From: Anadara kagoshimensis
Taxonomy: Eukaryota; Mollusca; Bivalvia; Arcoida; Arcidae
Reading direction: 5' to 3'
Length of the DNA stretch: 64,000 nt
NCBI GenBank assembly: GCA_021292105.1
Contig: CM037863.1
Location: 11,050,589 to 11,114,588 of the forward strand
Part shown: positions 22,020 through 33,789 of the stretch, piece by piece
Position numbering within the stretch: position 1 is the first letter of the stretch
How the letters are laid out: every line of letters begins with the position of its first letter
Position numbers and translations under genes: made by a program
Notes under the pieces: model-generated
Database searches by the model: none
What the model was told of the DNA's origin: nothing
What the model saw: only the letters and a program-made list of their open reading frames with translations

Positions 22020-22520
22020 AATTTCAAACAAAAATAAAAATAAAAAATCGAAGATGATTAACTGTGGACCATGGTTGGGGTCTCTTTAAAATTGACAGGC
22101 TTAATATTTTCTCATTTTCAATTTTCGGTATTATCAGAATAATTTAAAAAAATAATAAAAACAAATACGAAAGCGATAAGTCAAGTGGATTAAGGTTGGG
22201 GGGGGGGGGGGGGGGTCTCTTTAAATATTGCAGGTTCATAATATTTTTTTCATTTACGGTATTATAAAAAATCAGAATAATAATCAAATGCAATGTGATA
22301 AGAATGTGTCTTTGATTGTATATCAGTAATTATTAAGTGCTTAATTGCTAAAATGTTGAGCGACAATTGAATATTTGTAAAAATAAAATTAAATAGAATC
22401 AAATATGAATGAAGGTGATAATCTGCCTATCTTAAACATGGTAAGTCAGGGTTGGGGTCTCTTTAAAATATGGCAGGTTAATATTTTTCTCACCAATTTA
22501 TTTTTGTTACACAACATCTG
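22020..22520 (+). repeat. Three degenerate units with 'ggttgggg..tctctttaaa'
   Basis: The string 'ggttggggtctctttaaa' (with a G run of 20 in the middle copy, 22197-22216) recurs near 22073, 22195 and 22452. It is followed each time by 'ggcagg/caggtt..taatattttt' and preceded by an 'aaaataaaa' stretch and 'gataa'. An irregular tandem array. Confidence 0.65.
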
Positions 22521-23009
22521 TGTAGGGAAATAAAAGTCAGACTACAAGGTGTAACATTTATATTGAATCCCCCTGTATTATGACAACAGGATGAATTAAC
22601 ACTTAATTTTCACATTTATTCCACCTGGCTCCTGGGGACAGGTAAAAAAAGCTCGTCAGTGCCGTACAGGTAGATAGGTAGATATAGGAGTGATGGACGT
22701 TTCCTGCATGCCTGAGTTGCCGATTGTCAAGTCATTTAGAAAATTTACGATCAAATATGAAAATATATTTCTCAAATTTTAATTGGTATGTCGTTAGTGT
22801 GATTTTTGATTATTTATGTGTTGAAATTAGGGGCATTTATGATGTGCAAATATAGTGTTTATGTGTGTATATTCATGTATATAAATAATGTGTGTTTGTG
22901 TGTGCATGTGTTATTTATGTTTGGGTTTAGCATATGCACACTTAATGAGGATAAATTCTAAATTAATTCATTTTTGATGACAATATTTAATGAAAACATG
23001 TGGCTTAGA

Positions 23010-23139
23010 CAGGGTTCACATTGGCTCTAAATTTATTGTTGCAAATTTTAAACAAAAGTAGAAATTTTTAGTTTTCTAGAACATATTTTCTATTTAGAGA
23101 TGAAATTTTTTTTTGTCGCAACTTACAGTGTGAGCCCTG
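23010..23139. mobile_element. 130 bp inverted-repeat element, CAGGGTTCACA termini
   Basis: Begins CAGGGTTCACATTGG and ends CAGTGTGAGCCCTG. Flanking CTTAG/CTAAG are similar but not identical. hAT-like termini, and no internal coding. Confidence 0.65.
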
Positions 23140-24550
23140 CTAAGTTGAATATCATCAAAATTGCTGGTCGATTCATCGAGGTAATTAGTATTTGGGTATA
23201 GAAAATAGTCTAGATTTGTTTGTGGTATATTTTTTCTACAAATTTTTTTGATTGAAAAAAATAAAATGTTAAAACGATGAATCAAATTAAGATTTGTTCG
23301 ATAAACACTTGTGCATTCTGTTTGACAGGTATGTGTGCACTATTATGACAAAGTAAATAAATTTCAAGAAAATAACTTTTCAATACTTTATTAAGGTACC
23401 CTGCCAACTTTTATATAATTCAAAAAAAAAAAAAAAAAAGAATTCCAATTTCTTTTTTAATATATAGGGAGGTAAAAAAAAAAGCGGAATGGCTTAAAGA
23501 AGCACTTTATCACCTCCAAAGCAGAACTCTTCAATCCTGACAATATCATGGATAGCAGGATTACCTTCACTCACAAAAGAGCTCCTTTATCCAATATAAT
23601 CTTCTTTGTCCTGAAAATTAGGTTTCCTATCTAGACAGATGGCGGATTATGTAGGTGATCGGCTTTGTACCTAGCACTCGGAGCATTAAATTTTAATCCC
23701 TTCTCAGCTTCTTGGGCCGTTGAGATCACCTATGTCTGAAGATAAGGCAGATGTGAGGAATTAACAACAAATAATGTTGATCCGATTATACCAGCTGCTT
23801 CAAATGGATTTGAATAAACCAAAAAACATTATTTCTACTAACTCTACATCATGAATAGGAGATTTACTTGGATCATCAAATTCAAAATTGGCCGAATATT
23901 GAGCTGTCTTTTTTTAGATTAGCTGCGTGATTGATATCCGTGATATCAAGACTCTTAATCCGCCAGATAAGCATGTCAGCTTGGAGGCGACAAGTAAAAA
24001 AATATTTTGTCAAGTTAGAACACCTAGTAGCTATATTTATCCATTTTCTATTTATTCTTTATTTACCTGATATACATTTTTTATAGTTTTTCACTAAAAT
24101 CACCCTCCCCCTTCCATTTCTGTCCCTCTGGGGATTAAAAGTAGAACATCATTTATTAACTCATTATATATACAGGTAAATACAATTTTTCACTTTGGTC
24201 ACCCCCAATTTCCTTTAGGGCTTTACAAGTAGACAAAGGTAATAATTAAAAGATTTTACAATCTGATAAAAATTAATTTCAATTATCAGGGCTGGCAATC
24301 TGCTGAATTTGCAGGGCCAAAAAATGGGCCCCATTCACAAAATTTGAAACTTAAATTTTTTCCGAAATATTTTGTGAATTTCCCCCATTTTTAATAAATT
24401 ACATACAAAGTTGTAACTTTTCATTTCTACTATGCATTTCCCTCATTAGATTTTTTCCCCAAAATACACGAAACATTTCTTATTTTCCAAATTCCAAGGA
24501 CCCGGGACCAAGTACCAAAATGTCGGGCAGATTTTCTAATAATTTTACAA
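23140..24550. other. Non-coding, no recognised repeat
   Basis: Apart from A runs near 23425 and 23470, I see no gene or clear repeat. The stretch 23490-23990 is less AT-rich and contains 'ggcggattatgtaggtgatc'. A possible regulatory island, unsupported. Confidence 0.4.
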
Positions 24551-24589
24551 ACCAAACTAAAAAAACACTGTGAGCAACAAGCTCACAAA

Positions 24590-24815
24590 AAATCCCCCCC
24601 CCCCCCCCCCACATAAAAAAAAATCCATCAGATCAAATTTTTAAATAGGAGGTGCACATCTACATTATATCACAAAGACTGTGTGAAAGTTTCATAAAAA
24701 TCCATTGAAGGGTTTAGGAGGAGTTGCGGATAAGTGATAGGTACCCTAAGGTGTAACGGAAGGACGGACGGACACCCCTATCACTATATACCCCCCACTT
24801 TTTAAGCGGGGGTAT
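24590..24815 (+). repeat. Dispersed repeat with 'gacggacggac' and 'gcgggggtataa' end
   Basis: After a C run (24593-24611) comes 'tgtgaaagtttcataaaaat', 'ggaggagttgcgg', 'ggaaggacggacggac' and 'ccccccactttttaagcggg' before 'ggtataat'. This layout is familiar from bivalve genomes as a SINE-like repeat. Class not determined. Confidence 0.65.
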
Positions 24816-24889
24816 AATAATTATGTTTCCCAGTATGTTAGACAGGTTTTTGGTTTACTTGTGAGTTCAGTTTTCACATGTTCCAATTT

Positions 24890-25152
24890 AATACCAAAAC
24901 AAGCAAAATCTGTGAATTAGAATCTCCTGCCAGTATTGGCATTTTCTTGTGATTTGCACTGTTCAATGGGCCATTACTCTCAGGAAAATTACTGTAGTAA
25001 ACCAACTCAGGATATGCACATCTCCTATTAATGTTGATGCTTTGCACCAAGTTTTAAGAAAATAACCCCGGACAAGGAGTTTCCAGGCAGATGGACAGAC
25101 ATGAAAGTTCAAATTATTATCCCCTTCTTTTTTGAAAGACAAGGGATAATAA
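24890..25152 (+). repeat. Dispersed 'caccaagttt...ggggataat' repeat, copy
   Basis: Same order of motifs as 10425-10620: 'gatgctttgcaccaagtttt', 'agatggacagacatgaaagt', 'aagacaagggataat'. Confidence 0.7.
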
Positions 25153-25254
25153 TACTAAACACATGATAGGGATCACATCAACATTTATCTGAAATTTCTT
25201 GACAAGTTATAAACTCTAGTTTTATTTAGACAGATTTTCATTAATTAGGTTTTC

Positions 25255-25560
25255 AAAGGTTATTATGTAATATCACAACAAGCAAAATCAGTGAATTAGT
25301 ATCTCGGGCAGAATTTAATTTTTAGTCAAAGGGCCATAACTCCCAGGAAGATGAGCAAACCAATTGGATTAATGATATGTTTATCTTCTATGAATGTTGA
25401 TGCTTAGCACCAAGTTTAGTAAAATAGTGCTAAATAGTTTTGGAGAATTACTCTGGCCACGAAGTATGTGTCCAGACAGACGGAAGGAACAAAGGAAAGA
25501 CAAAAGTTCAAATTTAATATCCTCCTCTTTTTCTGAAAAGCAGGGGGGTGGGGGTGTTAA
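25255..25560 (+). repeat. Dispersed 'caccaagttt' repeat, second adjacent copy
   Basis: Repeats the motifs of the copy at 24890 about 365 bases downstream, including 'acaagcaaaatcagtgaatt' and 'gatgcttagcaccaagttt'. A local tandem duplication of the element. Confidence 0.7.
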
Positions 25561-25999
25561 TATTACTGAACCAATAATGGGGATCACAACCAAGTTTATC
25601 TGAAATTTCTTGAGAGAAGATATAATTAGAAGGCTAAAAATTAATATTAAAAGTTATATTATCACAAGTTATACCTTGATTGTTTTAACACGTTATAACT
25701 CATTATAATACCGAGAAAAAAGTCTTAATTTAACACCTGTAGGAAACTAAATTTTACGATGTGACTAGATTTATTTTTTTCCGAATTTTTTATTAAAATT
25801 TATAATGGAAGAAATTTATCTAATTACATATTCAAATAATATCGAGAATGTGTTAATAAATGATTGAGACATTTTTTTAAGGTCATATTAATTACAGGTG
25901 AGAATAAAATTTGATATAATTAGCAACAAAGATGTAAATGTGTATGTAATTAAGATTTCAAACAAGAGGTGTTAAAAAGAGAAAACAGTGTAGCACACA

Positions 26000-27919
26000 C
26001 ACACGCACATCTAGACCATCAAATTTTTTTTACCAAAATTTTAACATTGGAAGGTGGTAATACTGATGACAAAAGTATTACAGATGGCCGAGGTTGGATT
26101 GATGGCCAAGGCATGACTTGAACTTCTTCTGTACTTGGTAAAGATGAGCTAAAATGAAGTTAAAACTACAGTAAAATCTTGCTATAATGCCCCTCAATAA
26201 TGTTGCCACCTAAATTATCACCACACTACATTTTGAAGTCCCAAAACCCATTTCTTTCATGTCTTCCTTATACATGTAAAAATTGCCTCCATCAATTTAT
26301 CACCAAATCTCTTAATAACACACCACCATTTCACTACTGAATAGTGGTAAGGAATATTGATGTTTTACTATACAATTCAAACTTATTTCAAAACTATTTA
26401 CAAATTATGCATTGTCAAAATGTAACCAAGCAGAATCTAAAACTGTCAATGTTTTTCTATGAGAACATATAAAATATTAGTTATGACTGAAAAGTTGCTT
26501 TCACCTGCAGACTGGCCTAAATTTTGAGCTAATTGTACAACAGATTTTAAGTCTCAAACCGCTGAGGGTTCTGAAGTTGGTTGGAACCCTGGTCAGGCCC
26601 AACATAAGACTTAAGATACTGGCCAGTCCCAACATAACTTGGCCATATCAGATCTTTTCAAGATTTTCAAACACTGACCTTGGTGTTAGTTGGTCAACAT
26701 TTAGTATGTGACCGAGATATGGAATGTATGTTAAGTAATAAGCAATTTGACATTTACTGGACTGGTAATAAACAAGAAAACACAGATAGCCATGGCAACA
26801 GAAACAAAAATTTACATCATCAATTAAGTACCATGACATCAAGGAGCAATGTGTTAAAGTTTCAACGTCAGAAACCAAATTTTTCATGATATCAATTCTG
26901 GTTTCCATGACAACTAAACAGTTGACATTTCCTGTGCCCTTTCCTTGAGTCATGTAACATTCTTTCGTAAGGCGAGGTTAAAGAGTACATAATATATTTC
27001 CATCGATACAACAAAAAATTAGGTAACAATTTTTTGCAGGGTTTGAAGAATTTCATGGTTCCCAGAAGCCACTTTAGGAAACCATTTATATTCCTTTGAA
27101 CCAATACAATTTTCCTTCAAATGATTTTGTCAAAATGTAGAACAAATGGTTCCTGGAAAAGATTTTTAATTTATGATGGGTAAATGTTTGCTTTGCCTTT
27201 TCTTTGAAAAAAAAACCAAAGGTTGAGATTTCTACATTTCCATTGCTCTTATTTTATTTTTCTCCCATAACACCATACTCCTGTGTTGTAAAGTTTTTAG
27301 TTTAAAATTTCACCAAAACTACGGAAAATAGTACAATGTTTGCATTTTGAACCAATGGCATCACAATCTAATTGTTCATGTCACAATCAAAATGATATTA
27401 TGACATCATAGCGTGTAATTTGTCATTCCCCTAGAGTAATTAGATAAAACACAGAATTTTCCGGCAAGCCTCGGTTTGGAAAATAAGGAATTTCATCCCT
27501 CGGGTCGAGATTTCTTTGTTTCCACTACAAAGCCAGGGAAGATTCTATTTATTAGACTGGCATTGGAAAAAAATCATTATTGGTAATTGGCAGACTATTA
27601 CTTGTTGATAAATCTTGATCAAGACGTTTTTCGCCTTTGTTAATCCCTAAAAGAGGACAGCATTGTACATGTACACACTTATTAGCAGAACAAACCAATG
27701 CAGCCGGTCGTGGTTCCTGATGATAGTTATCATGACAGACCTCGCTTACGAGTGCAATCAGTCATGACATTTGTTAAATTTCACTGGTTAAAACCTGTAG
27801 ATTCAATAACTTAATCTCTTAATACCCGGTAGGTAAATAACACTGTAAATCAGGAAATTTTAGCAGCAGTTTCATTCAAACCCTTTTTCCATGATTTTAC
27901 CTCTTCATTAAAATATTTT
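26000..27919. other. Non-coding, largely unique sequence
   Basis: No exon or clear transposon seen. The segment 27420-27680 is of higher complexity ('ttccggcaagcctcggtttg', 'catccctcgggtcgagattt') and may be a conserved non-coding element. That is a guess from texture. Confidence 0.4.
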
Positions 27920-28235
27920 TTTTACGTGAACAGTATATCGTGATAAATATTGTATCATACAGGGGATCAAAATTCCCTGGGTCCAAGGTCCTAGACCTAT
28001 TGATTTCACATTAGGACCCATGGTATTTAAACTGTAAAGTCCAATGGACCTGCCATTTTTTTACCAGAACAATACAACTTTTTACGTAAACAGTGTATCA
28101 TGATATATAGTGTATCATACAGGGGTTCAAAATTCCCTAGGTCCAAGGTCCTGGACATTTTGATTTTACATTAGGACCCTTGATATTTAAACTGTAAAGT
28201 CCAATGGACCTGTCTTTTTTTTTAAATGGATAATC
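27920..28235 (+). repeat. 158 bp tandem duplication
   Basis: Two copies starting 'tttacgt(g/a)aacagt', each followed by 'gtatcatacagggg' and 'aaagtccaatggacctg', at about 27920 and 28078. The unit includes the left end of the CAGGGG-type element. Confidence 0.8.
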
Positions 28236-28640
28236 CTACTTTTTTTTATAATAACATAACTGCACATGATCAAATTTTTCAATATTGACATTTGACTTTC
28301 AAAACTTGATTCTGGGACCTGCCAAAAATAAAGGCAAAAGGTCCTGGCCCCGGTTTCACAATCATTCCTTAGCTAAGATTTTCCTTAACTTAAATTTAGT
28401 AAATTTTTGTAATCTCTTTTTGAAAATACTGGTAAATATTTTTGTCAAAACTAAATGCAAATGTTTTAATCTAGAAGTGATCTTAAAAATGACACCTAAA
28501 ATTCCTAAACATCTTGAAAATTAACAAAATTATAAGATTTGAAAATTTGCAAGATTTAAGTTAAGGAAAATCTTAGCTAAGTAATGATTGTGAAACCGGG
28601 GCCTGGACCCTTCATTACAAAACATAATTTTGAACCCCTG
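28122..28640. mobile_element. CAGGGGTTCAAAATT inverted-repeat element with a MITE nested inside
   Basis: Starts CAGGGGTTCAAAATTCCC and ends AATTTTGAACCCCTG, flanked by ATCATA on both sides (28116-28121 and 28641-28646). The palindromic MITE at 28348-28601 sits inside it. A left-end relative lies at 10655-10775. hAT-like terminus. Confidence 0.75.
28348..28601. mobile_element. Palindromic MITE copy 3, 254 bp, best preserved
   Basis: Starts CCCCGGTTTCACAATCATTC and ends with the exact inverse GAAACCGGGG. CCTGG flanks it on both sides (28343-28347 and 28602-28606), a likely 5 bp target duplication. Inverted arms of about 50 bases include 'ttagctaagattttccttaa'. The short Trp-Pro-Arg frame here is translation of the arm and recurs at other copies. 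Confidence 0.9.
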
Positions 28641-29002
28641 ATCATAGCAAGTCTGTATCATCCAAGCCCTACTACATGTATCATCCATAAATAACTATAC
28701 AAATTTGTATTTTCCATAGGTTTTTATTATAATCATAATGTCAAAATTCGTTCACTGAAATTTTTTGTGATATCTTAACTTAATGAGCTAAATGTATGCA
28801 ATGCAACAAAGTTGTTTTTTCTTGAAAAACAATTTTCTGGGAATTTCTTTTTTTTCATTTCGAGGAAAAATATCAAAATGCACATTCATTTTTCAAGAAA
28901 AAAAAACCCAATATAATTTTAGCTGAAAAACTACTTCACATTAGTAGTTTTAGAATTTCAACTTTCAACAAATTTAATTTTGAGAATCAATGATATGACT
29001 AA

Positions 29003-29535
29003 GGTCCCAGTTTTACAATCATTCCTTGACTAAGATTTTGCTTAACTTAAATGGGTCTGACCCAAGAAATGAAAGGGGGTAGTGACTGTTCTTTCACCAA
29101 GCACTCGGCATTACGAAATGAAAGTCACGGTTCTTTCGGATGGGAACTTAAAATAACCAAGGTCCTGTGTCACAGTTGGCTTGGCACCCTAAAGAACCCT
29201 GCTGTATAATGCCATCAGCGCAATGCACAGGCAAAATTTCTGCACTTTCGCCTACAGTTGGCGACGTCTCGATATATGTGAAATATTCTTGACTGGGACG
29301 TTAAACACCATTACTCAACTCAACTCAACTTTTGGCAATATTTTATAATACTTTAAATAAAAAGTTTCAACAAAATTAGAATACAGTCATGACAAGCTAA
29401 GGTGATGTGTAAAATGACACCTTTAATTCACAAATATACATGTATCTTGAAAATTAATGAAGTTATTAAAATTTAAATTTTCCAGATTAAAGTTAAGAAA
29501 AATCTTAGTTAAGAAATGATCGTAAAACTGGGACC
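29003..29535. mobile_element. Palindromic MITE copy 4, split by a SINE
   Basis: Left arm 29003-29052 ('ggtcccagttttacaatcat' then 'tccttgactaagattttg'), right arm about 29483-29535 ending 'aaaactgggacc'. A 278-base SINE lies between 29053 and 29330, so the MITE is the older element. Confidence 0.82.
29053..29330 (+). mobile_element. SINE (head lost) nested in the MITE
   Basis: Reads 'gggtctgacccaagaaatga' through 'caagcactcggcattacgaa' and 'gctgtataatgccatcagcg' to 'gggacgttaaacaccattac' and a short 'tcaac' repeat tail. It matches the full copy at 50578 without the tRNA head. Confidence 0.85.
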
Positions 29536-29542
29536 AGTCCCC

Positions 29543-29800
29543 ATGCAGTTTCACAATCATTTCTTAACTACGATTTTCTTTCAGATAAATCTGGTAAAAT
29601 TTCAAATCTAATAATTTTGTTCATTTTTAAGATATTCAGGAATTTAAGGTGCTGTTTTCAAGGTTACTTCTAGCTTTAAACAGTCATATTTAATTTTGTC
29701 AAAAGTATTTTTTAGTTGTTCTAAAAATGGATTACCAAAATTCATTGAAACTAACTTAAGAAAAATCTAAGTTAAGAAATGATTGTGAAACCAGGTCCTG
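29543..29800. mobile_element. Palindromic MITE copy 5
   Basis: Directly follows copy 4. Left arm 'gtttcacaatcatttcttaa' and right arm 'gttaagaaatgattgtgaaa' then 'ccaggtcctg'. Confidence 0.8.
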
Positions 29801-30617
29801 TAATTCTCAACATGTATAATAATTTATGGATGGCAGTGTATCATATCCAAAATTCCAACTTTATTTCTGATGAAATACTAACTTTACAGCCTAACAAATC
29901 CTTCTTCTGAGACATATCAAGTTTTTAAATGTACATAAAATATAATTTTCTCTCAAGCACGCCACTCTTCACTCTCCTAAAACCCATAATATTGTCGTAA
30001 TGATGTCTCGATGAATAGAAGCCAAAAACTATGAAAAATCAGAATTAATAAGAAATACCGCAGATTAAGTAAAAGATTGAGAAAATATGTCTTTTACTGC
30101 GCCAAAGAATTACCAAAAAAATATAATTCCTAACGAAAAATCGTATTTAGACACAAGAATGTAATGATATGTATTCATATTCATCAGTATGTGTGTATTG
30201 GTGGGGGAATCAGTGGGAGGGATTTACAAGGATCAAGACATCTAACGGAACATCATCCTATAAAACTGTTAAAATAATCTTGATATATCATATATCACAT
30301 ATAAAAAATTAGCATAGTTACATAATCTTTGATACATGTTACACAGAAACCACAGCCAAATAAACACTTACGAAGAATTCAATTTACAACCTTAAGCGCC
30401 CGTTTTAATGCAGATTGCAATTTACGGTTTTTTAACACGTCGATTACTTCTTTTACAAAGAATATCTCCGCTTACTGTAATCATCATTATAATTTCGTCT
30501 TTAGTCTGGAGCCAAAAATCTTGATCCATTTACTTATTATGATATGTTCCATTAATAAAGTGATGTCTATATGATCGTCTGTTATTACATAAGTACAAAT
30601 ATTTTACACATAGAACG

Positions 30618-30993
30618 TTGGTTGGTTGAATGTTGCTTAACGTCACATCAGCAATTTTTCAGCTATTCGCGACGAGAACTATTTTATTAATCTCTATGGA
30701 TTAATCTATGCACAATTTCGTGTATGCATGTGAAGTGCGAGTGTGTTGTATGGTCTGCCTTGTACTAGCGCGCACTCAGGGCGACTTTACCGTGCTAGCT
30801 CACTGAGTCAGTACGCCGCAGACAAGCGTACCACTCCCCCAGTCCATTATACTGATACAAGGTTAATCAGTGAAGGCCAACGGCAAGGAAAATTCACTTT
30901 CCCACATATAGTCTGAGCAGGACTCAAACTCACAGCGGTGAGAGACCCTGGATTTGTAGACTGATGTCTTATCCATTAGGCCATTGTGGCCTC
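30618..30993 (-). mobile_element. tRNA-derived SINE with 13 bp target duplication
   Basis: The reverse strand starts with a tRNA-like head ('ggcctaatggataagacatc'; B-box region 'gtgagtttgagtcctgctc'). It runs through 'actgggggagtggtacgctt' to a tail ending 'caaccaaccaac'. The flanks TACACATAGAACG at 30605-30617 and 30994-31006 are identical. A second copy is at 51408-51789. Confidence 0.88.
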
Positions 30994-31129
30994 TACACAT
31001 AGAACGACTCACATATATGTTTTTTAACAGCAAACTTTCTACCAACTATGCAACTTAAGCCACTCAGACACATAAGAAAAAGGCAAGAATTCCTAATGAA
31101 TTCACACTCGAACTATATTTTACTTGCAT

Positions 31130-31375
31130 TCAAACTATGCTATGTATTACTCAAATTCAGCTAGGGATCAAACCCACAACCTCCAATGTATCAATCAAAC
31201 ATCTACAAACTTTGCTATTTAGTGCTTAAATCGGCCTAGACACAGCATCTAGAATATGTGAATCAAGTTAAACTATGCTATAACTCAAATTTAGCTAGGG
31301 ATCAAACCCACAACCTCCAATGTATCAAGCAAACATCTACAAACTAGTGCTTAAATCGGCCAAAACACAGCATCT
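31130..31375 (+). repeat. About 122 bp tandem duplication
   Basis: Both copies contain 'agctagggatcaaacccaca', 'acctccaatgtatca' and 'gtgcttaaatcggcc'. Confidence 0.82.
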
Positions 31376-31429
31376 AAAAACAGAGAATAGACATATGTCA
31401 ATACACAGTGCAATCAGGATAATTCCACA

Positions 31430-31545
31430 ATTTTTTCTCTGTCTAAATGTTAAAAACCCGATCTTTTCTCCCTCTAAATGTTAAAACCCTGATCATTTCT
31501 CCGTCTAAATGTTAAAACCCCCATAATTTTTCCTGTTATAAGTCA
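31430..31545 (+). repeat. Three short tandem units 'ctctaaatgttaaaaccc'
   Basis: Units of about 33 bases with 'tttctc.gtctaaatgttaaaaccc' repeated three times. Confidence 0.8.
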
Positions 31546-31559
31546 GTGCCTCTTATTGT

Positions 31560-32640
31560 CGATATCTTTTGATTTGCTATAACAAAAGAGATTATTAACT
31601 CATACAGAATGAAGAAGGGTTAGTGACCAAATAAAAACAACTTAATTTAGAAAAATTAATCTCTTTCTGTCGCGGCTTTCCAGATGAAATATGCCAAGTA
31701 CCTCCGTTCATTTTAGACAAATCCAATTATCGGAGATTAACTGTAGGAACTAAGCTAGCCCCAGTAACCAAGTGAAAGAAGTACCGATCAACAATCAGAC
31801 CACTGGACTGTTCAACCTGATCAACTGATCATAACTTCTGAATGACTTATTTAAATGTTAAACATTGGATTACAGACAAGTGCTTGTTATTCAAGCTTAG
31901 TAAGATCTCCTCTACAGGGGGCTGTACAGAAAATAGAAATAATAGCTCTCTCAATATAAATGATCAAAATAGGATTCCTATCTAAGGAATAATAAATGCT
32001 TTCATTTTTCCTGGACTTATCTCAAATTAGGTTTACTGCTGGTTGTCCTAAGCGGCTTAATCCCTGAACAATTTTCTCTGGTATATGTCACAAAAAGCTT
32101 TATTATCAGAAGGAATGACAAGAGTATTAACTAAATGGGAGTCTTAGGTTGGGGGGATTAAGTCGTAGCTCGGTTCATGGGAGATAAGTAAACATAGTTT
32201 GGATATGCATTTAATCCCGTCCTAATATAATCCTATCCTATGATTGCTTGGCACACATGCAATAATAATTTGAGCTGTAAGGGAAATGATTTTCCGCGTT
32301 TCCACCTGACCGACCACGCAGGTCTCATCTTAACTTAATCTGTTCGAAATTTTCTTCTCTAATCTGATTAAATTGATGTGATGATCCCCGAGATTAAATA
32401 TCTGGTATGATAAAATTAGTTGATAAATCGCTGTAATTATAGCTTCATGATCACAAACTGTAATAACTCATCAAATCACGACACAAACACGACTTATGAA
32501 TCTTAATCTCCAAATTACGGCTCCTCTTTTGCATATTAAAACGTTTTTGAAGGACGAGTAATATAAATAAGCTTTAGAAATCATTTACGCATCATGAATT
32601 AATCTAGAAATTCTAAAAAATCACTACATTAAGCTTATTC
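31560..32640. other. Non-coding, repeat-poor, with TAATCC/GGATTA cluster
   Basis: No exon seen. Four K50-type hexamers occur between about 32055 and 32235 (two TAATCC near 32057 and 32211, one near 32229, and GGATTA at 32155). Candidate enhancer for the dve locus, inferred from motifs only. Confidence 0.35.
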
Positions 32641-32659
32641 AGGTAACTGCCGCAAATAA

Positions 32660-32835
32660 TTACAATTTTTTTGGCCTTTTTTATATTTAGATCATTAATA
32701 TGCTTCAAATAATTAGGACATTTTTAAAAAGTGAACAAAAACAATTTTACAGCCGTTTTTAAGATCAAGATCATTAAAATGCTTTAAATAATTAGGACAT
32801 TTAAAAAAAAGTGAAAAAACCCCTGTCATTTTATG
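32660..32835 (+). repeat. 79 bp tandem duplication
   Basis: Two copies of 'gatcattaatatgcttcaaa' plus 'taattaggacattt', at 32690 and 32768. Confidence 0.8.
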
Positions 32836-33189
32836 ATTTAAACCGTTAAAATTAGAGATGGCAGCTGAATCATTTAAAAATTTCTTAAGACTCATAATCT
32901 TCAATTTATTTACATTCAGGATAAATAAAGAAAATAATCACCATCCAATTACGATTTATTTGGAATCTGTTAATCCTGGGGAGTTCATGCATGAGTGTAT
33001 AGTGTCAAGATTAAGGTAGGTGTGGCACAAAAAAATTACTAATGGCTAAATAGAGTCAATACAAATTTCTACAGTTTACTGGTAAGCTGGTACTGGTAAA
33101 GCTTCAATATAAGTGAAATATTCTCGACTAAAATGAAAATCCAAGTTCAACCAATCATTTTATCAACATCATAATTTAACTTTAAGGAT

Positions 33190-33350
33190 CAAAATGACCC
33201 TCAAGGCTTAGATTCAAACTTGAAACACATCCTAGTGTGAGAAAATTTGTCTGTTCACATGTCAAAGGTCTGTGGTTTTCTCCCCATCTATCAACTTACT
33301 GCCTCGATATTAGTAAAAAATTTTGACTGGGATGTAAAACTCAATTACCT
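33190..33350 (+). mobile_element. SINE fragment, Ser/Leu-tRNA-like family
   Basis: Contains 'cctagtgtgagaaaatttgt', 'ggttttctcc' and 'gatattagtaaaaaattttg' before 'actgggatgtaaaac'. Degenerate. Confidence 0.55.
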
Positions 33351-33428
33351 TACTCCTAACCCCTTCCATGAAAATACAAAATACATCACAAATGATCATT
33401 CCTCACAAGTTTTCGCTCAGCTGTAAAC

Positions 33429-33458
33429 ACCCCCCCCCCCCCACACACACACACACAA
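33429..33458 (+). repeat. Poly-C plus (AC)n
   Basis: A run of about 14 C followed by AC repeats. The overlapping minus-strand frame is not a gene. Confidence 0.9.
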
Positions 33459-33789
33459 AATGCAAGTAACTTTTCCACTGAACATTCCAGCATACATTGA
33501 TATAACTAAGGTTTGCAGGTCTTAGACCCTCTGTAGCCCCCCTCACCAATACAAAATAAAGGATACTTAACCATTGAACATTTATTCCTCTACACATTGA
33601 ATAACCAAGGCCCAAAAGTCTTAGCCCCACTGTATAAAAAGTGTACTCATGTTTTCTGGTGAATAATGAATAACGGAAGATAATATATGATTGAAAATTG
33701 AATTCTGAAATCACAAGATAATTTTTTAAAATGACTTTTATCATATACAATAATGCCCCAATATTAATTCTGTGTACACAGTCTAACAA

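Noticed and set aside
28285-28524. Recurring 70-79 residue frame also present near 19541-19753
   Set aside because: The similarity is due to the shared inverted arms of the palindromic MITE. No independent coding evidence.
33403-33789. 128-residue minus-strand frame and similar frames at 15463-15792 and 40462-40914
   Set aside because: Low-complexity or SINE-derived sequence without domain-like pattern, splice context or codon bias suggestive of coding.
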